The translations under genes were made by a program, and so were the position numbers. From NCBI GenBank assembly GCA_964461295.1, contig CAYWTX010000073.1:1-26449 (forward strand): a stretch of DNA of 26,449 nucleotides, in the 5' to 3' direction. The notes below the pieces were generated by a model. The model saw only the letters and a program-made list of their open reading frames with translations, made no database searches and was not told the origin of the DNA. This DNA is from CAYWTX01 sp964461295. GTDB lineage: Bacteria; Planctomycetota; Phycisphaerae; SM23-33. Shown piece by piece: positions 1-9,200 of this stretch (its first letter is position 1; every line of letters begins with the position of its first letter).

Positions 1-676
1 AGCGGTCCTCGATGGCGATGTACGGGTCGCCCGCGCGGAAGTCCAGCGTCAACTGGTAGCGATGCGAGGGGTCCTGGAACCTGAACGTCCGCCGCACCAC
101 CGCCCGCGCCGGCCCCCGCACCAGCCATTCGTCGCTCACGCCCGTCGCCTTCACGCCCGCCGGCCAGGAAAACGTCCCCAGCGTCTCCTTCGCGCTGCCG
201 CACCGCATGGCGTTGATCGGCAGCGGCAGGCCGCCGTCCAGCTTCACGCTGTACACGCCGTTGCTGATGTCGCAGAACGCGTCGCCGATGTTGATCATCA
301 CCGGCGTCCAGGGCAGCTTCTCGCCGGCCGGCGCTGCCACAACGCGGAACTCGCTCGTCGTCCTCGCGGGAATCGTGGCGCGGAATTGCACCGCCAGCTT
401 CGCCTTCCCTTCCAGCTTGTCGGCGCCCCAGAGGATCTTCCCCTCGCGGCTGAACTGCGCAGGCACGGCGTTGCCGTCCCCGCCGATCAGCCGCAGCGAC
501 CCGGCATTCATCGTCTTGCCGCCGGTGTCGATCTCGACGTCGCGGTCGAGCCACTCGCCCCTCCACGTCATGCCGAGCGGCTCGGCCACGCTGAACTTGC
601 CCATCTCAGCCGCGAACGCAGCCTGCGCCGACGGCGTCGCCGCTGCCGCCACGATAGCGATCCAAAGCATCTGCAT
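1..676 (-). CDS. N-terminal part of a secreted heparinase II/III-like protein (runs off left edge)
   Basis: The frame is open from an ATG at 676 to the window edge, giving 225 residues with no stop. It begins with a short signal-peptide-like segment (MQMLWIAIVAAAATPSAQA). The following region resembles the N-terminal part of the large protein at 6224-9778: both carry a GNAVP motif, an NGxYxVK/NGIFRAK strand, and a final F/YRFxD...Y...RAGxPY segment ending in an acidic patch. This makes it a partial paralogue of that gene (inference from reading both translations). GGAGAGG lies 4 bases before the chosen ATG; the in-frame ATG at 670 is an equally good start. It follows the di-heme protein gene by 31 bp on the same strand, so the two are probably co-transcribed. 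The catalytic half lies outside the window, so a lyase activity is only inferred from the paralogue. Confidence 0.7.
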   Translation of the reverse strand, partial: MQMLWIAIVAAAATPSAQAAFAAEMGKFSVAEPLGMTWRGEWLDRDVEIDTGGKTMNAGSLRLIGGDGNAVPAQFSREGKILWGADKLEGKAKLAVQFRATIPARTTSEFRVVAAPAGEKLPWTPVMINIGDAFCDISNGVYSVKLDGGLPLPINAMRCGSAKETLGTFSWPAGVKATGVSDEWLVRGPARAVVRRTFRFQDPSHRYQLTLDFRAGDPYIAIEDR

Positions 677-707
677 TTCGCCTCTCCAGTCTTCAACCGG
701 CAACCGC

Positions 708-3700
708 CTACCGCGATTCGGGCTTCTGCGCGACCGCCGGCGGCGCGGCGGGCTTCCCCGCCGTGTATGGTTTGCGGAACGTGTATGTATCCGGGTACGC
801 GGTGCAATTCCCCACCACGCCCCAGGCCGCCCGCTTGGCCTCTTCCACCGCCAGTTCCTCCCGGGTCGGCGCTAGATTGAACCCCTTGCCGTCAACGACG
901 CAGCCGCTCGCCCATGCGGGGCTCTGGACAACGACTGTCACGATCCGTCCGGCGTCCCTGGCTTCCTTCACGCACTCGGCCAAGCATCGCTCCAAAGCCG
1001 TAACGTCCTCAACGCGCTGGCCGTCCACTTCGAACCCCGTCGCGTCCGCCAGCCCCGTCCGTACCACCACGATCCGCTCCCGCACCGCCTTCGCCAGGTC
1101 CAGCGTCCTGCCGGGATACTTCCGCTCGTAATGTTCGCGCCAGGCATCCGCGGTCCCGACGATCTGCTCCTTGGCCGGCTTCTGGTCCTGGTTGGCCATC
1201 GAACGCAGCCACCGCAGGGCCGTGCGATACGCCCGCTCGCGCTGGTCGGCCAGCATCGGGACCAGCATCCGGCAGACTTTCTCCTCCGCGTCGCCCCACG
1301 AGAACACTTTCGTTCCCAACCGCCACGACAGATGGTCCAGCAGGGCCGCCCTGCCCTCGTCGGTCTTCTCGCCGGCCAGCGCCGCCGCCCACGCTGCCGG
1401 AATCGGCGTCCCGTCGGCGCCGAGGCCGCCCTCTTGCTCCAGCCCCATCGGGTTGAGCGGGTCGAAGTCCGAATGGAGCGGCCACTCGCGCTCGCCAGCG
1501 TGCTGTCTCTGGGCCGATGCGGTTTCTCCGGTGGCCGTTGCGGGGCAATACAGGTCCAGCCACTGGGCCAGGCGCCGCAGTTGGTCGCCTCGGAACGCCT
1601 CCTTGTGCCGCAAGGCGTGAGTCCACGTGAACGTGGATGTCGCGCCGAACTCGCCCGGCGTGGTCCGGGTGCTTCCAGGCCGGGTAACGCACTTCCTGGT
1701 CGGATGGCTTCTCAGACACCCCCACGTGACCATGGCCGGACCTTTCTTCTCCCGCTGATGGCACCTTGTGCAGACGCCGTCGAAGATCGGCACGATGTGT
1801 CTCTGGAACAACGTCGGTTCGAGGTCGGCGCACTCTGGCCGTATCCTCGACGGCGCACGGCGCATCGCCAGCGGCGTTGCCTTGGGCCTCTGAGGCGGGC
1901 CCGAGTTCTTCTCATGGCAACCCGCGCAACTCAGTTGCTCGCCCGGATGCACGTACGTGTCAGACTGCATCCCGTGAACCGCCGCCCCGTTTCCATCCAG
2001 CAACTGGAAGTACAGGCCCCTCTGCACGGGCGCCTCGCAATACACGCTGCCGTCGGCCTCCACCGGCACCACCCCGATCACCGTCCGGTTGAGGTAGTGG
2101 GCCACGTTGGCCACGTTTCCGTACGGGCACGGCCCCCAGGGCAGGACCTGCACGATGCGCATCCACTGGACCTTCGCGCCCTTCGGCAGCGGCACGTCGG
2201 TGTCATACACGTTCATCACGCTGATCGTCGCCGGCTTGCGGTCCGGCCGGCCGCGGCGGTCCGCCTCCTGGAATGTCCGGGTCGGCAGCACCGGCGGACG
2301 CGGTCGGGCCTTCAGCGGCATCGGGTAAATAGGCCGCCAGTACATCTTCGATCCATCCACCTCCGACGCCTTGGGGAAGACCTTGTTTCCCGTGCCCATG
2401 CCGTGCCAGCACCCGAGGTGCCGAGTGTGGGTGAAGGCCCGGTTCTCCGCGTCGGCCCTGGTCATGCGATGGATTTCCTCAAAGTTTCCGAACCGGTCGA
2501 GAATGCCGATGCTCTCGTAGCGGTTGACCAGGTAGAAATCCTCCGAGAGCGGCCAGGGCGCCGACCAGATCATGTTCCATCGCACCGTGTTGTCATGTTC
2601 GTAGAACTCGGGGGTCACTCTGGTGATCTGCGAGTGGAGGTAGTCGTCGGGTATCTTCAGGTCTATCAGGATCAGCGGGCCGATCCCGTTCCAATCATGT
2701 CCCCCCGCGACCGCCATGTACCGATGCGAGCCGGGTATCGCCCTGATCGACACCTCCGACAGCGGCGCCGCGCTGCGCCAGTCCTTGTGGGCCGGCGAAT
2801 CGAAGTAGCCGGGTATGGGCGGATTGAGGATCGGGATCGGTCCGCTGTTCGGCCCGTTGTTCCCGTGCGGCGCGCGCGGATCGCTTCCGTCCGGGCGGCA
2901 CAGCCACATGTTGCGCGGCCCCTGCGGCGGGCGGTCGATGTAGTCCCAACGCGAGTAAACCACCATCCCGTTGTTGTCGACGCTCGGTTCCCACTCGTGC
3001 GTCTCGTGAAACGACAGGCAGATGATGTCGCCGCCGTCCGGCTTCATCGAATGCAGGAAGAACGCGGTGCGATTGCAGCCGCAGCAGCGGTCGCCGGAGG
3101 CGCGGCGGGTCGAGGTGAACATGATCCGCCCATTCGGCAGTTCGCATGGTTCCATGTCGCCGGCCGGCCCGAACGTCAACTGCCTCAGACCGGCGCCATC
3201 GATCCCTATGCGGAAGATGTGATAAGGCCCGGAGAGGTATCGGCCCTTCTCCTTGGCGTTCTCCTTCAGCTCCGCCCAGGCAAAGTAGACTGTCCTGCCG
3301 TCGAAGCTGACTTCCGGGCGCTGAAAGATGCCGCCGGTAAGGCCCCGGCCGGCATAGTCGCCGTTCTCGGCGACCGCCTTGCCGAGCAGGTCCTCGACGC
3401 GCGGCGAGTCGGACTTGAGGCCCCGCAAGACATGCAGCCCGCCGCCCGGGCGGGGGACGCCGTAGCTCCGGACGCGCTCCAGGTAGTTCGCCACGTCGCT
3501 GTGCTCGATGAACACCAAGTCGTCGAAGTCCAGCAGCGGGTTGGCCAGCACCACCTCCCGGCGCAGCGAACATAGGTCCAGGTAAACCTTGTGCCGGGCG
3601 GCGTCATTGCCCGTCAGGTCCGGGTTGGTCGCCCGTTCGGCCGTCTTCAACTCCGCAAGACGCCTGGCGAACGCCTGCCACTTCGCCGCGGCTGGCTCCT

Positions 3701-4346
3701 TCGCCAGCCAGTACCCCAGCAGGGCCTCTGTCCGGCGGAGCACCACGTCGGCCTGGTCGCGGTCGGTGGGCTGGAACTTTGCGTGCCCATCCAGCAGCGG
3801 CGGGTCGTCCAGGCTCATGCCTGTTGCGGTTTCGTCGTTGCGCAGCAGGTGCGGCAGCGGTCCTGGCCGGGGCAGCGCCTTTGCCCCGTACGCCTGCCGG
3901 CGCAGGCTCTCGGCGCCCAGGAACAGCTTGCGCCGGGCGCCCTGACTGTTGGGGTCCAGGTAGTCGGGGTCCAGCGGGACCGCCTGGCCGGCCGCCTTCT
4001 GGACCTCCCACTGCCGGCGTAAGCCGGCCCACTTCGGCTCGTTGGGTTCCCGCCCCTGCCAGTAGCCCAGCAGGGCGTCGATGCGGCGAAGCTCCACGTC
4101 CACGCGGTCGCGGTCGCCCGGCCGGGCCGCGGCCGCCTCCCCGTCGACCCGGTCCGGCTCGGTCCGCGTGTCGATCGGCCCGTAGCCCATCGTGCGGAAC
4201 TGGAATTCCCAGTCGTCGCGGACCGCCTTGGAAACGCCCGAAGCATCGCCTCGCGCCGCGCCGACGGCCGGCCCAAGCAAGACGACCAGCGCCGTCAGGC
4301 TTACCACGCACGCCATGGTTGTCTCTATGGCTGGTCTCATTGCCAT
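708..4346 (-). CDS. Secreted di-heme beta-propeller protein, hydrazine synthase alpha-like
   Basis: This protein of about 1212 aa begins with a signal peptide (hydrophobic run VVSLTALVVLLGPAVGA). Residues 79-153 and 196-265 are a tandem duplication, each opening with RDR/RDQ...V.LRR..ALLGYW. From about 273 it resembles the PD40/TolB propeller and the middle domain of hydrazine synthase alpha: strings such as RQLTFGPAGDMEPCELPNGRIMF, FLHSMKPDGGD and MVVYSRWDYIDR. Two c-type heme motifs follow, CAGCH at 807-811 and CTRCH at 859-863, so two covalently bound hemes in the periplasm or outside are expected. The C-terminal 300 residues are unassigned. Start choice is uncertain: ATG at 4346 is used, GTG at 4352 lies 9 bases after GAGGA, and ATGs at 4340 and 4316 are in frame. 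Planctomycetes carry many such proteins that have nothing to do with anammox; the function here is unknown. Confidence 0.75.
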   Translation of the reverse strand: MAMRPAIETTMACVVSLTALVVLLGPAVGAARGDASGVSKAVRDDWEFQFRTMGYGPIDTRTEPDRVDGEAAAARPGDRDRVDVELRRIDALLGYWQGREPNEPKWAGLRRQWEVQKAAGQAVPLDPDYLDPNSQGARRKLFLGAESLRRQAYGAKALPRPGPLPHLLRNDETATGMSLDDPPLLDGHAKFQPTDRDQADVVLRRTEALLGYWLAKEPAAAKWQAFARRLAELKTAERATNPDLTGNDAARHKVYLDLCSLRREVVLANPLLDFDDLVFIEHSDVANYLERVRSYGVPRPGGGLHVLRGLKSDSPRVEDLLGKAVAENGDYAGRGLTGGIFQRPEVSFDGRTVYFAWAELKENAKEKGRYLSGPYHIFRIGIDGAGLRQLTFGPAGDMEPCELPNGRIMFTSTRRASGDRCCGCNRTAFFLHSMKPDGGDIICLSFHETHEWEPSVDNNGMVVYSRWDYIDRPPQGPRNMWLCRPDGSDPRAPHGNNGPNSGPIPILNPPIPGYFDSPAHKDWRSAAPLSEVSIRAIPGSHRYMAVAGGHDWNGIGPLILIDLKIPDDYLHSQITRVTPEFYEHDNTVRWNMIWSAPWPLSEDFYLVNRYESIGILDRFGNFEEIHRMTRADAENRAFTHTRHLGCWHGMGTGNKVFPKASEVDGSKMYWRPIYPMPLKARPRPPVLPTRTFQEADRRGRPDRKPATISVMNVYDTDVPLPKGAKVQWMRIVQVLPWGPCPYGNVANVAHYLNRTVIGVVPVEADGSVYCEAPVQRGLYFQLLDGNGAAVHGMQSDTYVHPGEQLSCAGCHEKNSGPPQRPKATPLAMRRAPSRIRPECADLEPTLFQRHIVPIFDGVCTRCHQREKKGPAMVTWGCLRSHPTRKCVTRPGSTRTTPGEFGATSTFTWTHALRHKEAFRGDQLRRLAQWLDLYCPATATGETASAQRQHAGEREWPLHSDFDPLNPMGLEQEGGLGADGTPIPAAWAAALAGEKTDEGRAALLDHLSWRLGTKVFSWGDAEEKVCRMLVPMLADQRERAYRTALRWLRSMANQDQKPAKEQIVGTADAWREHYERKYPGRTLDLAKAVRERIVVVRTGLADATGFEVDGQRVEDVTALERCLAECVKEARDAGRIVTVVVQSPAWASGCVVDGKGFNLAPTREELAVEEAKRAAWGVVGNCTAYPDTYTFRKPYTAGKPAAPPAVAQKPESR

Positions 4347-4383
4347 CGTCACGTCGCCCATTCCTCGCTGCCCCGGCAGTGCA

Positions 4384-6063
4384 CTATTTCGGGCCGGGGG
4401 CTTGCCCGGCCGGGGCCAGGCGGAAGTCGTCCAGATACGCCGTGCAGTTTTCGGCATTCAGCGAGATGTTGATGAAGGGGTCCCAGTCGGGCGTCTGGAA
4501 CTCCAGCGACACGTACTGCCATTCGCCGGTCTTGCCCGTGGCGTCGTTGGTCGTCTGCTTCACGAGCATCGGGCCGGTGTGCGGCGACCACTCGAACAGG
4601 TCGCCGCGAATGTAGGCCCGCGGCGCCGCCTTGTCCCAGTCAACGACCGGCGGCAGCGGCTTGCCCGCCTTCGCCAGGGCCTGTCGCTTCTTCTCGTCGT
4701 CCGCCTTGACCTTGGCCAGTTCCTCAGCCGTCCAGGGCACGACCTTGAACCAGCCCTCCAGGCGATATCGCGTGCGAGGCTGCAGGACGACCTGCGGCAG
4801 GTTGGGCCACTCGCGCCCCGCGATCTTGAGCGACTTGCGCCCGCTGTGGGCGATGCCATCGACGACGGGCGGCCCGCCGGCGGTCCAGATCAGCCCGCGC
4901 GTGGGTTTCGTCAGGTCGATGGGCTGTTCCTCGAATCCCTCCTCCGTGCCGATGCGGAGGAACACGCCCTTGACCCCGGCCTGATGGAGCGTGGTGTGAT
5001 CGAGGATGTGTTTGCGGGCCTCGGGCGGCAGGGCGAACAGGCGGCGGCTCGCCCGGAACGCGTACTTGCCGTCCGCGCCGGCCTTGAGCGCGGGCAGGGC
5101 GTACGAGAACCCGGGGCCGTGCCCCGCGTTGCACTGGCCGATGGTGGCCGGGCCGACGCTGTCGCTGCGGCTGTAGCACGGGCTCCACCCGTTGGGATCC
5201 TTGCTCAGGTAGGCGATGAAACCGGGGTCCTCGAACGGCAGTCTCTGGCAGCGGTCGATGCAGTAGAGGTTGCTGGCCCAGCCGTGATACTTGCCCGGCC
5301 CGTCGCCGGCCCGCGTGTAGATCGTGTAGTCGTACAGCTCCGCCTCCGGCCAGGGGATGTAGATGCCCGGACAGTACGAATGCCCGCTCATGCGAACCTT
5401 CGCCGGCGGCTCGTTGAAGGCCGCCTGGTACGTGCAGTCGATCCGGTAGCCGTAGACCGGATCGACCGTGAATGTGATGCGGTTGGTCACTTCCCGCGAG
5501 GGTGTGCTCTGGGTGCGAAGGAACGTGAGGCTCTGCCCCGAGGCGATCCATCGCTCCCGCGGCTGGCGGCGCTTCAACTCAGCCGGGGGCATGTTCGCGT
5601 CGGAGGGGAGGCTCTCCATCAACTGGTGGGTCTCGATGCGCGGCCCGATGAAGTGGTCCATGTGGTATCGCCCGGTGGGCAGGTCCAGGCGCGGCCTGGC
5701 CTGTTGCGGATCGAACGCGGCCAGGTGAACGTCGCCGGACAGGACGAGCGCGACGGCCTTGTCGCCGTCGAGCACCACTCGCCAGCGGCTTTGTTGCGGG
5801 CCGCTGACGTGCTGGAAGGTGAACGTCCGCCACTCGACGCGGAAGCGGGGCTTGTAGCCCTCGAACCGCCGAGGCAGCTTCAGGTCCTTCTCCAGGCGGT
5901 CGATCTCGTCGCCGAGGACCAGCCGCGGCGGCGCTTCGCCCGGCTCGACGGACACCGGCAGAACGTCGATGCCCTGCCCGGCCGCCCCCGTGGCGGCGGG
6001 CGCATCGCCCGAGGCCGCCGGAACCGAACCGGCCAACATCCCGAGGATCGCCATCCACAACAT
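4384..6063 (-). CDS. Exported protein with C-terminal carbohydrate-binding-like domain
   Basis: The predicted protein has 559 residues and starts MLWMAILGMLAGSVPAASG, a typical signal peptide. AAGG-like sequence lies about 10 bases before this ATG; an in-frame ATG 24 bases upstream (6087) would put charged residues before the signal and is less likely. The central part (roughly 40-370) is not a family I recognise; it is rich in aromatic residues and beta-strand-like segments. The last 190 residues (SGRKSLKIAG..., RYRLEGWFKV, GEWQYVSLEF, NCTAYLDDFRL) have the pattern of a jelly-roll carbohydrate-binding module, as in CBM4/9-like domains, interrupted by a Lys/Glu-rich insertion near 455-475. 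The gene is followed after 37 bp by the di-heme protein gene and is probably in the same transcript. A role in binding or processing polysaccharide outside the cell is inferred. Confidence 0.72.
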   Translation of the reverse strand: MLWMAILGMLAGSVPAASGDAPAATGAAGQGIDVLPVSVEPGEAPPRLVLGDEIDRLEKDLKLPRRFEGYKPRFRVEWRTFTFQHVSGPQQSRWRVVLDGDKAVALVLSGDVHLAAFDPQQARPRLDLPTGRYHMDHFIGPRIETHQLMESLPSDANMPPAELKRRQPRERWIASGQSLTFLRTQSTPSREVTNRITFTVDPVYGYRIDCTYQAAFNEPPAKVRMSGHSYCPGIYIPWPEAELYDYTIYTRAGDGPGKYHGWASNLYCIDRCQRLPFEDPGFIAYLSKDPNGWSPCYSRSDSVGPATIGQCNAGHGPGFSYALPALKAGADGKYAFRASRRLFALPPEARKHILDHTTLHQAGVKGVFLRIGTEEGFEEQPIDLTKPTRGLIWTAGGPPVVDGIAHSGRKSLKIAGREWPNLPQVVLQPRTRYRLEGWFKVVPWTAEELAKVKADDEKKRQALAKAGKPLPPVVDWDKAAPRAYIRGDLFEWSPHTGPMLVKQTTNDATGKTGEWQYVSLEFQTPDWDPFINISLNAENCTAYLDDFRLAPAGQAPGPK

Positions 6064-6085
6064 GTGCGTCTGCCTTTCTGGTGCC

Positions 6086-6103
6086 ACAACTCTCCCGAGT
6101 TGT
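6086..6103. repeat. Small palindrome with GGTGCCAC-type border
   Basis: A 7-bp perfect stem (ACAACTC/GAGTTGT) closes a TCCC loop. It begins with GGTGCCAC and ends with GTTGTC, the same border pattern as the larger element 14 bp further on, so it is probably a member of the same repeat family with a different stem sequence. It lies 23 bp before the start of the exported protein gene. Confidence 0.6.
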
Positions 6104-6116
6104 CAACCTGCCTGCC

Positions 6117-6200
6117 GGGTGCCACGGCTGCGCTGTTTGCAGCCGTGTCTTCTCCGCCACGGACCGGGACACGGCTGCAAACAGCGCAGCCGTGCCACCC
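6117..6200. repeat. Nested inverted repeat (REPIN-like element)
   Basis: Two 33-bp arms, 6117-6149 and 6168-6200, are reverse complements with a single mismatch and enclose an 18-bp spacer. Each arm is itself a hairpin: CACGGCTGC and GCAGCCGTG pair around the loop GCTGTTT. Two oppositely oriented palindromic REP-like units make the REPIN layout. It lies 23 bp after the stop of the upstream minus-strand gene (6224), where the hairpin could also reduce read-through or protect the mRNA end. Confidence 0.8.
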
Positions 6201-6223
6201 ATCAACTCAGATGCAACCGAGCA

Positions 6224-9200
6224 CTATCGCACTTCCAGTTTCTTCGCCCGGACGGGGTACGCCTTGGGCGTCTTGCCGGCCTGGCTGACGACCAGGCCCA
6301 CCGTGCCCTCGAAGTCGATGCCATCGCCCTTGAAGGCGAACGGCTCGGCGTTCATCAGCACGATCATCCGCGTGCCGTCGGACAGCGTCACTCGCGTGAC
6401 GCGGCCCTGCTCGTCCAGCTTCTCCGACACGGCCGCCTTCTCGCCGCCCTCGTGCGCCGCGAACGTCCACGTGACGCTGACGTTCTTCGGCATGTTCCAC
6501 CGCAGGACCATGCTCCGCGTGTCGTGGGCCGTCGCGCCTCCCTTATGCGGGTCGCTGCCGCCCGGCTTGCTCCCGAACGGCAGGCCCACCACTGTCCCGT
6601 CGTTCAGCGGCAGGTCGTGGACGGTCGACGTCGTGAACTTCACGCCCGGCGGATGCACCATCGCCAGCCTGCCGGTCACGCCCTGCGGACTGGCCAGCGT
6701 CGCGCCGCCGGTTTCCACCTTCGTGCCGTCCACATGGTAGGAGTGCAGCCGCCAGATCGTCGGGCAGGTCGTCTCGACGTTGTCGCGCACGACCAGCACG
6801 TCGGGATGCACGAGCATCACCTGGCGGTCGTAGCCGTTTCGCACAGCCGCCGGCGTGCTGCCCGACAGGTCCATCGCCGGGTTGTAGGGGTACAGGCAGC
6901 GGGCCATGCAGTAGTCGTAGTCCTTCGCGTACTCGTCGTCGGCGATCCACGGCGCCGGGTACTTGCACGGCAGCGGCCAGTTGTTCACGCCCACGAATTC
7001 GATCTGCGTGCCGCTGGCGGGGCCCTGCTTGTAGGGGTTCCCGTAGGTCGGCCCGGGCGGGGCGCCCCAGGCGGCGTCGCCGAAGAAATGCACGTTGCGG
7101 AACCAGCCCCACAGCGAGCCCTTGTCCTCGTGGTGGTGCCCCCACGACTGCTCGGCCCGGACGACGAGGAAGCTCTCGCGCCCCCTGGCGTCGATGCCCC
7201 GCAGCGTCGAGCCGTAGCCCTGCACCCACCGGCTGGTCAGGTCCGCCGGCTCGGGCTTGAGGCCCTCCACCAGCTTGACGTCCTGTTCGGTGAGCGGCGG
7301 CTGCTTGACCTTGGCCGACGGGTCGCCGCGGCTGACCCGCGGGCACTTGCGCTCCTCGAGCGACCAGACGAGCTGGCGGGCGAGACGCTGGCTGTCCGGG
7401 TTGGGCGACTTGGCCAGGTCCGGCAGGATCCACTGGAAGCGGGCCACGTGCACCCACAGGCTCAGCCCGTGGTCGCCGATGGGCGTCACAATCCGCATCC
7501 CGCCGAAGCCGGGGTCGGCCGGCGAGAGCACCCGCGTCCAGAACCGGTACGCCCGGATCACCCGCGGATCGGCCAGGTAATCGACGCCCCGATGGCGGAA
7601 CTCCCTGGCGACGTCATGGCTGGCCCGCAGGATCGAACCGGCGTAGCCCATGCACTCCTCCCAGCAGCCGCTTTCGGGATACACGTAGCGGTCCAGCCCC
7701 ATGTCGAGCTGCACCCTCGCGTAGTCGATGAACGCCTTGGCCTGGGGATGCCCCATGGCCTCCAGGGCGACGCCCGCCTCCAGCACCGACACGTACCGGT
7801 CGATGTTGAAGTTCATGTTCTCCATCCCCTGGTAGAAGGGGTTGAGGGCCTCCGGGTCGGCCCACGGCAGCATCGCCCGGACGCCCGGATAGGCGCTGTC
7901 GTCCATGGCCATGTACGCCGCCATCGCCGGGCCCGCCATCACCTCGCTGAGCTTGCCGAGCTTCTGAACCTCGCCGGCCGACCGCTTGTCGGAGTTGGCC
8001 TTGGCCCAATCCAGCAGCGTCCTGGCCTGTTTGGCGTACCCGCCGCGCATCGACGGGTTGGACCCGTTGAAGTGCTGGACGCCGGCGCGGTCGTTCATCG
8101 AGTGCATCACCGTGGCGATGTCGCCGCCAAAGCCCAATGTCCCGTTAGGGCGAGTGTCCTCCGGCCGCACCGGCGAGCCGTCGGCGTTCCACGCCAGCGG
8201 CAGGCGGACGATCCGGTCCAGCGGCCAGACGCCCTCGCGGACATAGGCCTTGCCGTGCCAAATCCGGTCGCCCGACGGCACGGCGTAGATGGCCCACTCG
8301 CGGTGGCCGTCCACGAGCCATGCCTCCATGGCCGGGCGCAGTTTGGCCCCCGCCAGCCCCGTCACGCCGCGCGTCCGCCGGCTGGCCTCCACGCCACCGG
8401 CCTTCTCCGCCGGCGCCTCGGGCCGCAGGTACAGGTCCACGTGGTTCACCTTCGCCCGCGTCCAGCGGTCCGGGCGGATGTAGAACGCCCCGACGGCCGT
8501 CGATTCGCCCCCCGGCGTGCAGCACGGCCGCTGCTGGCCGGGCCGCTTCAGCAGGACCGTCCGAATCGCCGCGCCATCCACGGCGTGGTCGATCTCCTCG
8601 TAAACGGGCGTGACCGGCTCGGCCGGCGGCGTCGGTTGCTCGCCCTTGGGGTTCTTCTTCCACTGCTCCAGCAGGGCGGGGAACTTGGCCAGTTTGTCCT
8701 GCCACTCCGCCCGTTCAACGGCATACTGATCGTTCATGGCCTTGCGGTCGGGGGCCTTCAGGCCGATCGCCTCCTGCTTGCCCCGGAAGTAGCCGTGCTG
8801 CGACCAGATGACCATCCGCGCCAGACACTTCTGACCCGCGATCTTCACGAAGTCGCCGGCCGGGTCGTCGTGCGTAATCGACCACCAGTCGTACTGCTTG
8901 TGGTCCTCGGTGCGGAAGAAGCCGTCCACCGGCCAGTCGCCATAGCTGAAGATGAACCGCGAATCGCCCCCGACGTCGAAATCCTCCACCAGCCGCACGT
9001 ACGGCTTGCCAGCGTACACCCGGGCGGCAACCGCGTACGACCGGCCGTCCTCGAACCGGTAGACGATCCGCGACTCGAAGTACACCGGCCCGTTGGCGGT
9101 TTGGCATTCGACGGCCGTCACGCGCCGCATGGCGTCGAGATAGCCGTCGCCGATCCATTCCTTCCCGTCGCGCGAGACGCTGACGACCGGCCCGGGCACG

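Noticed and set aside
1131..3575. Plus-strand open frame of 814 codons opposite the di-heme gene
   Set aside because: Antisense shadow produced by high GC content; no domain, no ribosome binding site.
708..4346. True hydrazine synthase alpha subunit and an anammox organism
   Set aside because: No beta or gamma subunit genes adjoin, there are only two heme motifs in a much longer protein, and this domain is widespread in planctomycetes that do not perform anammox.
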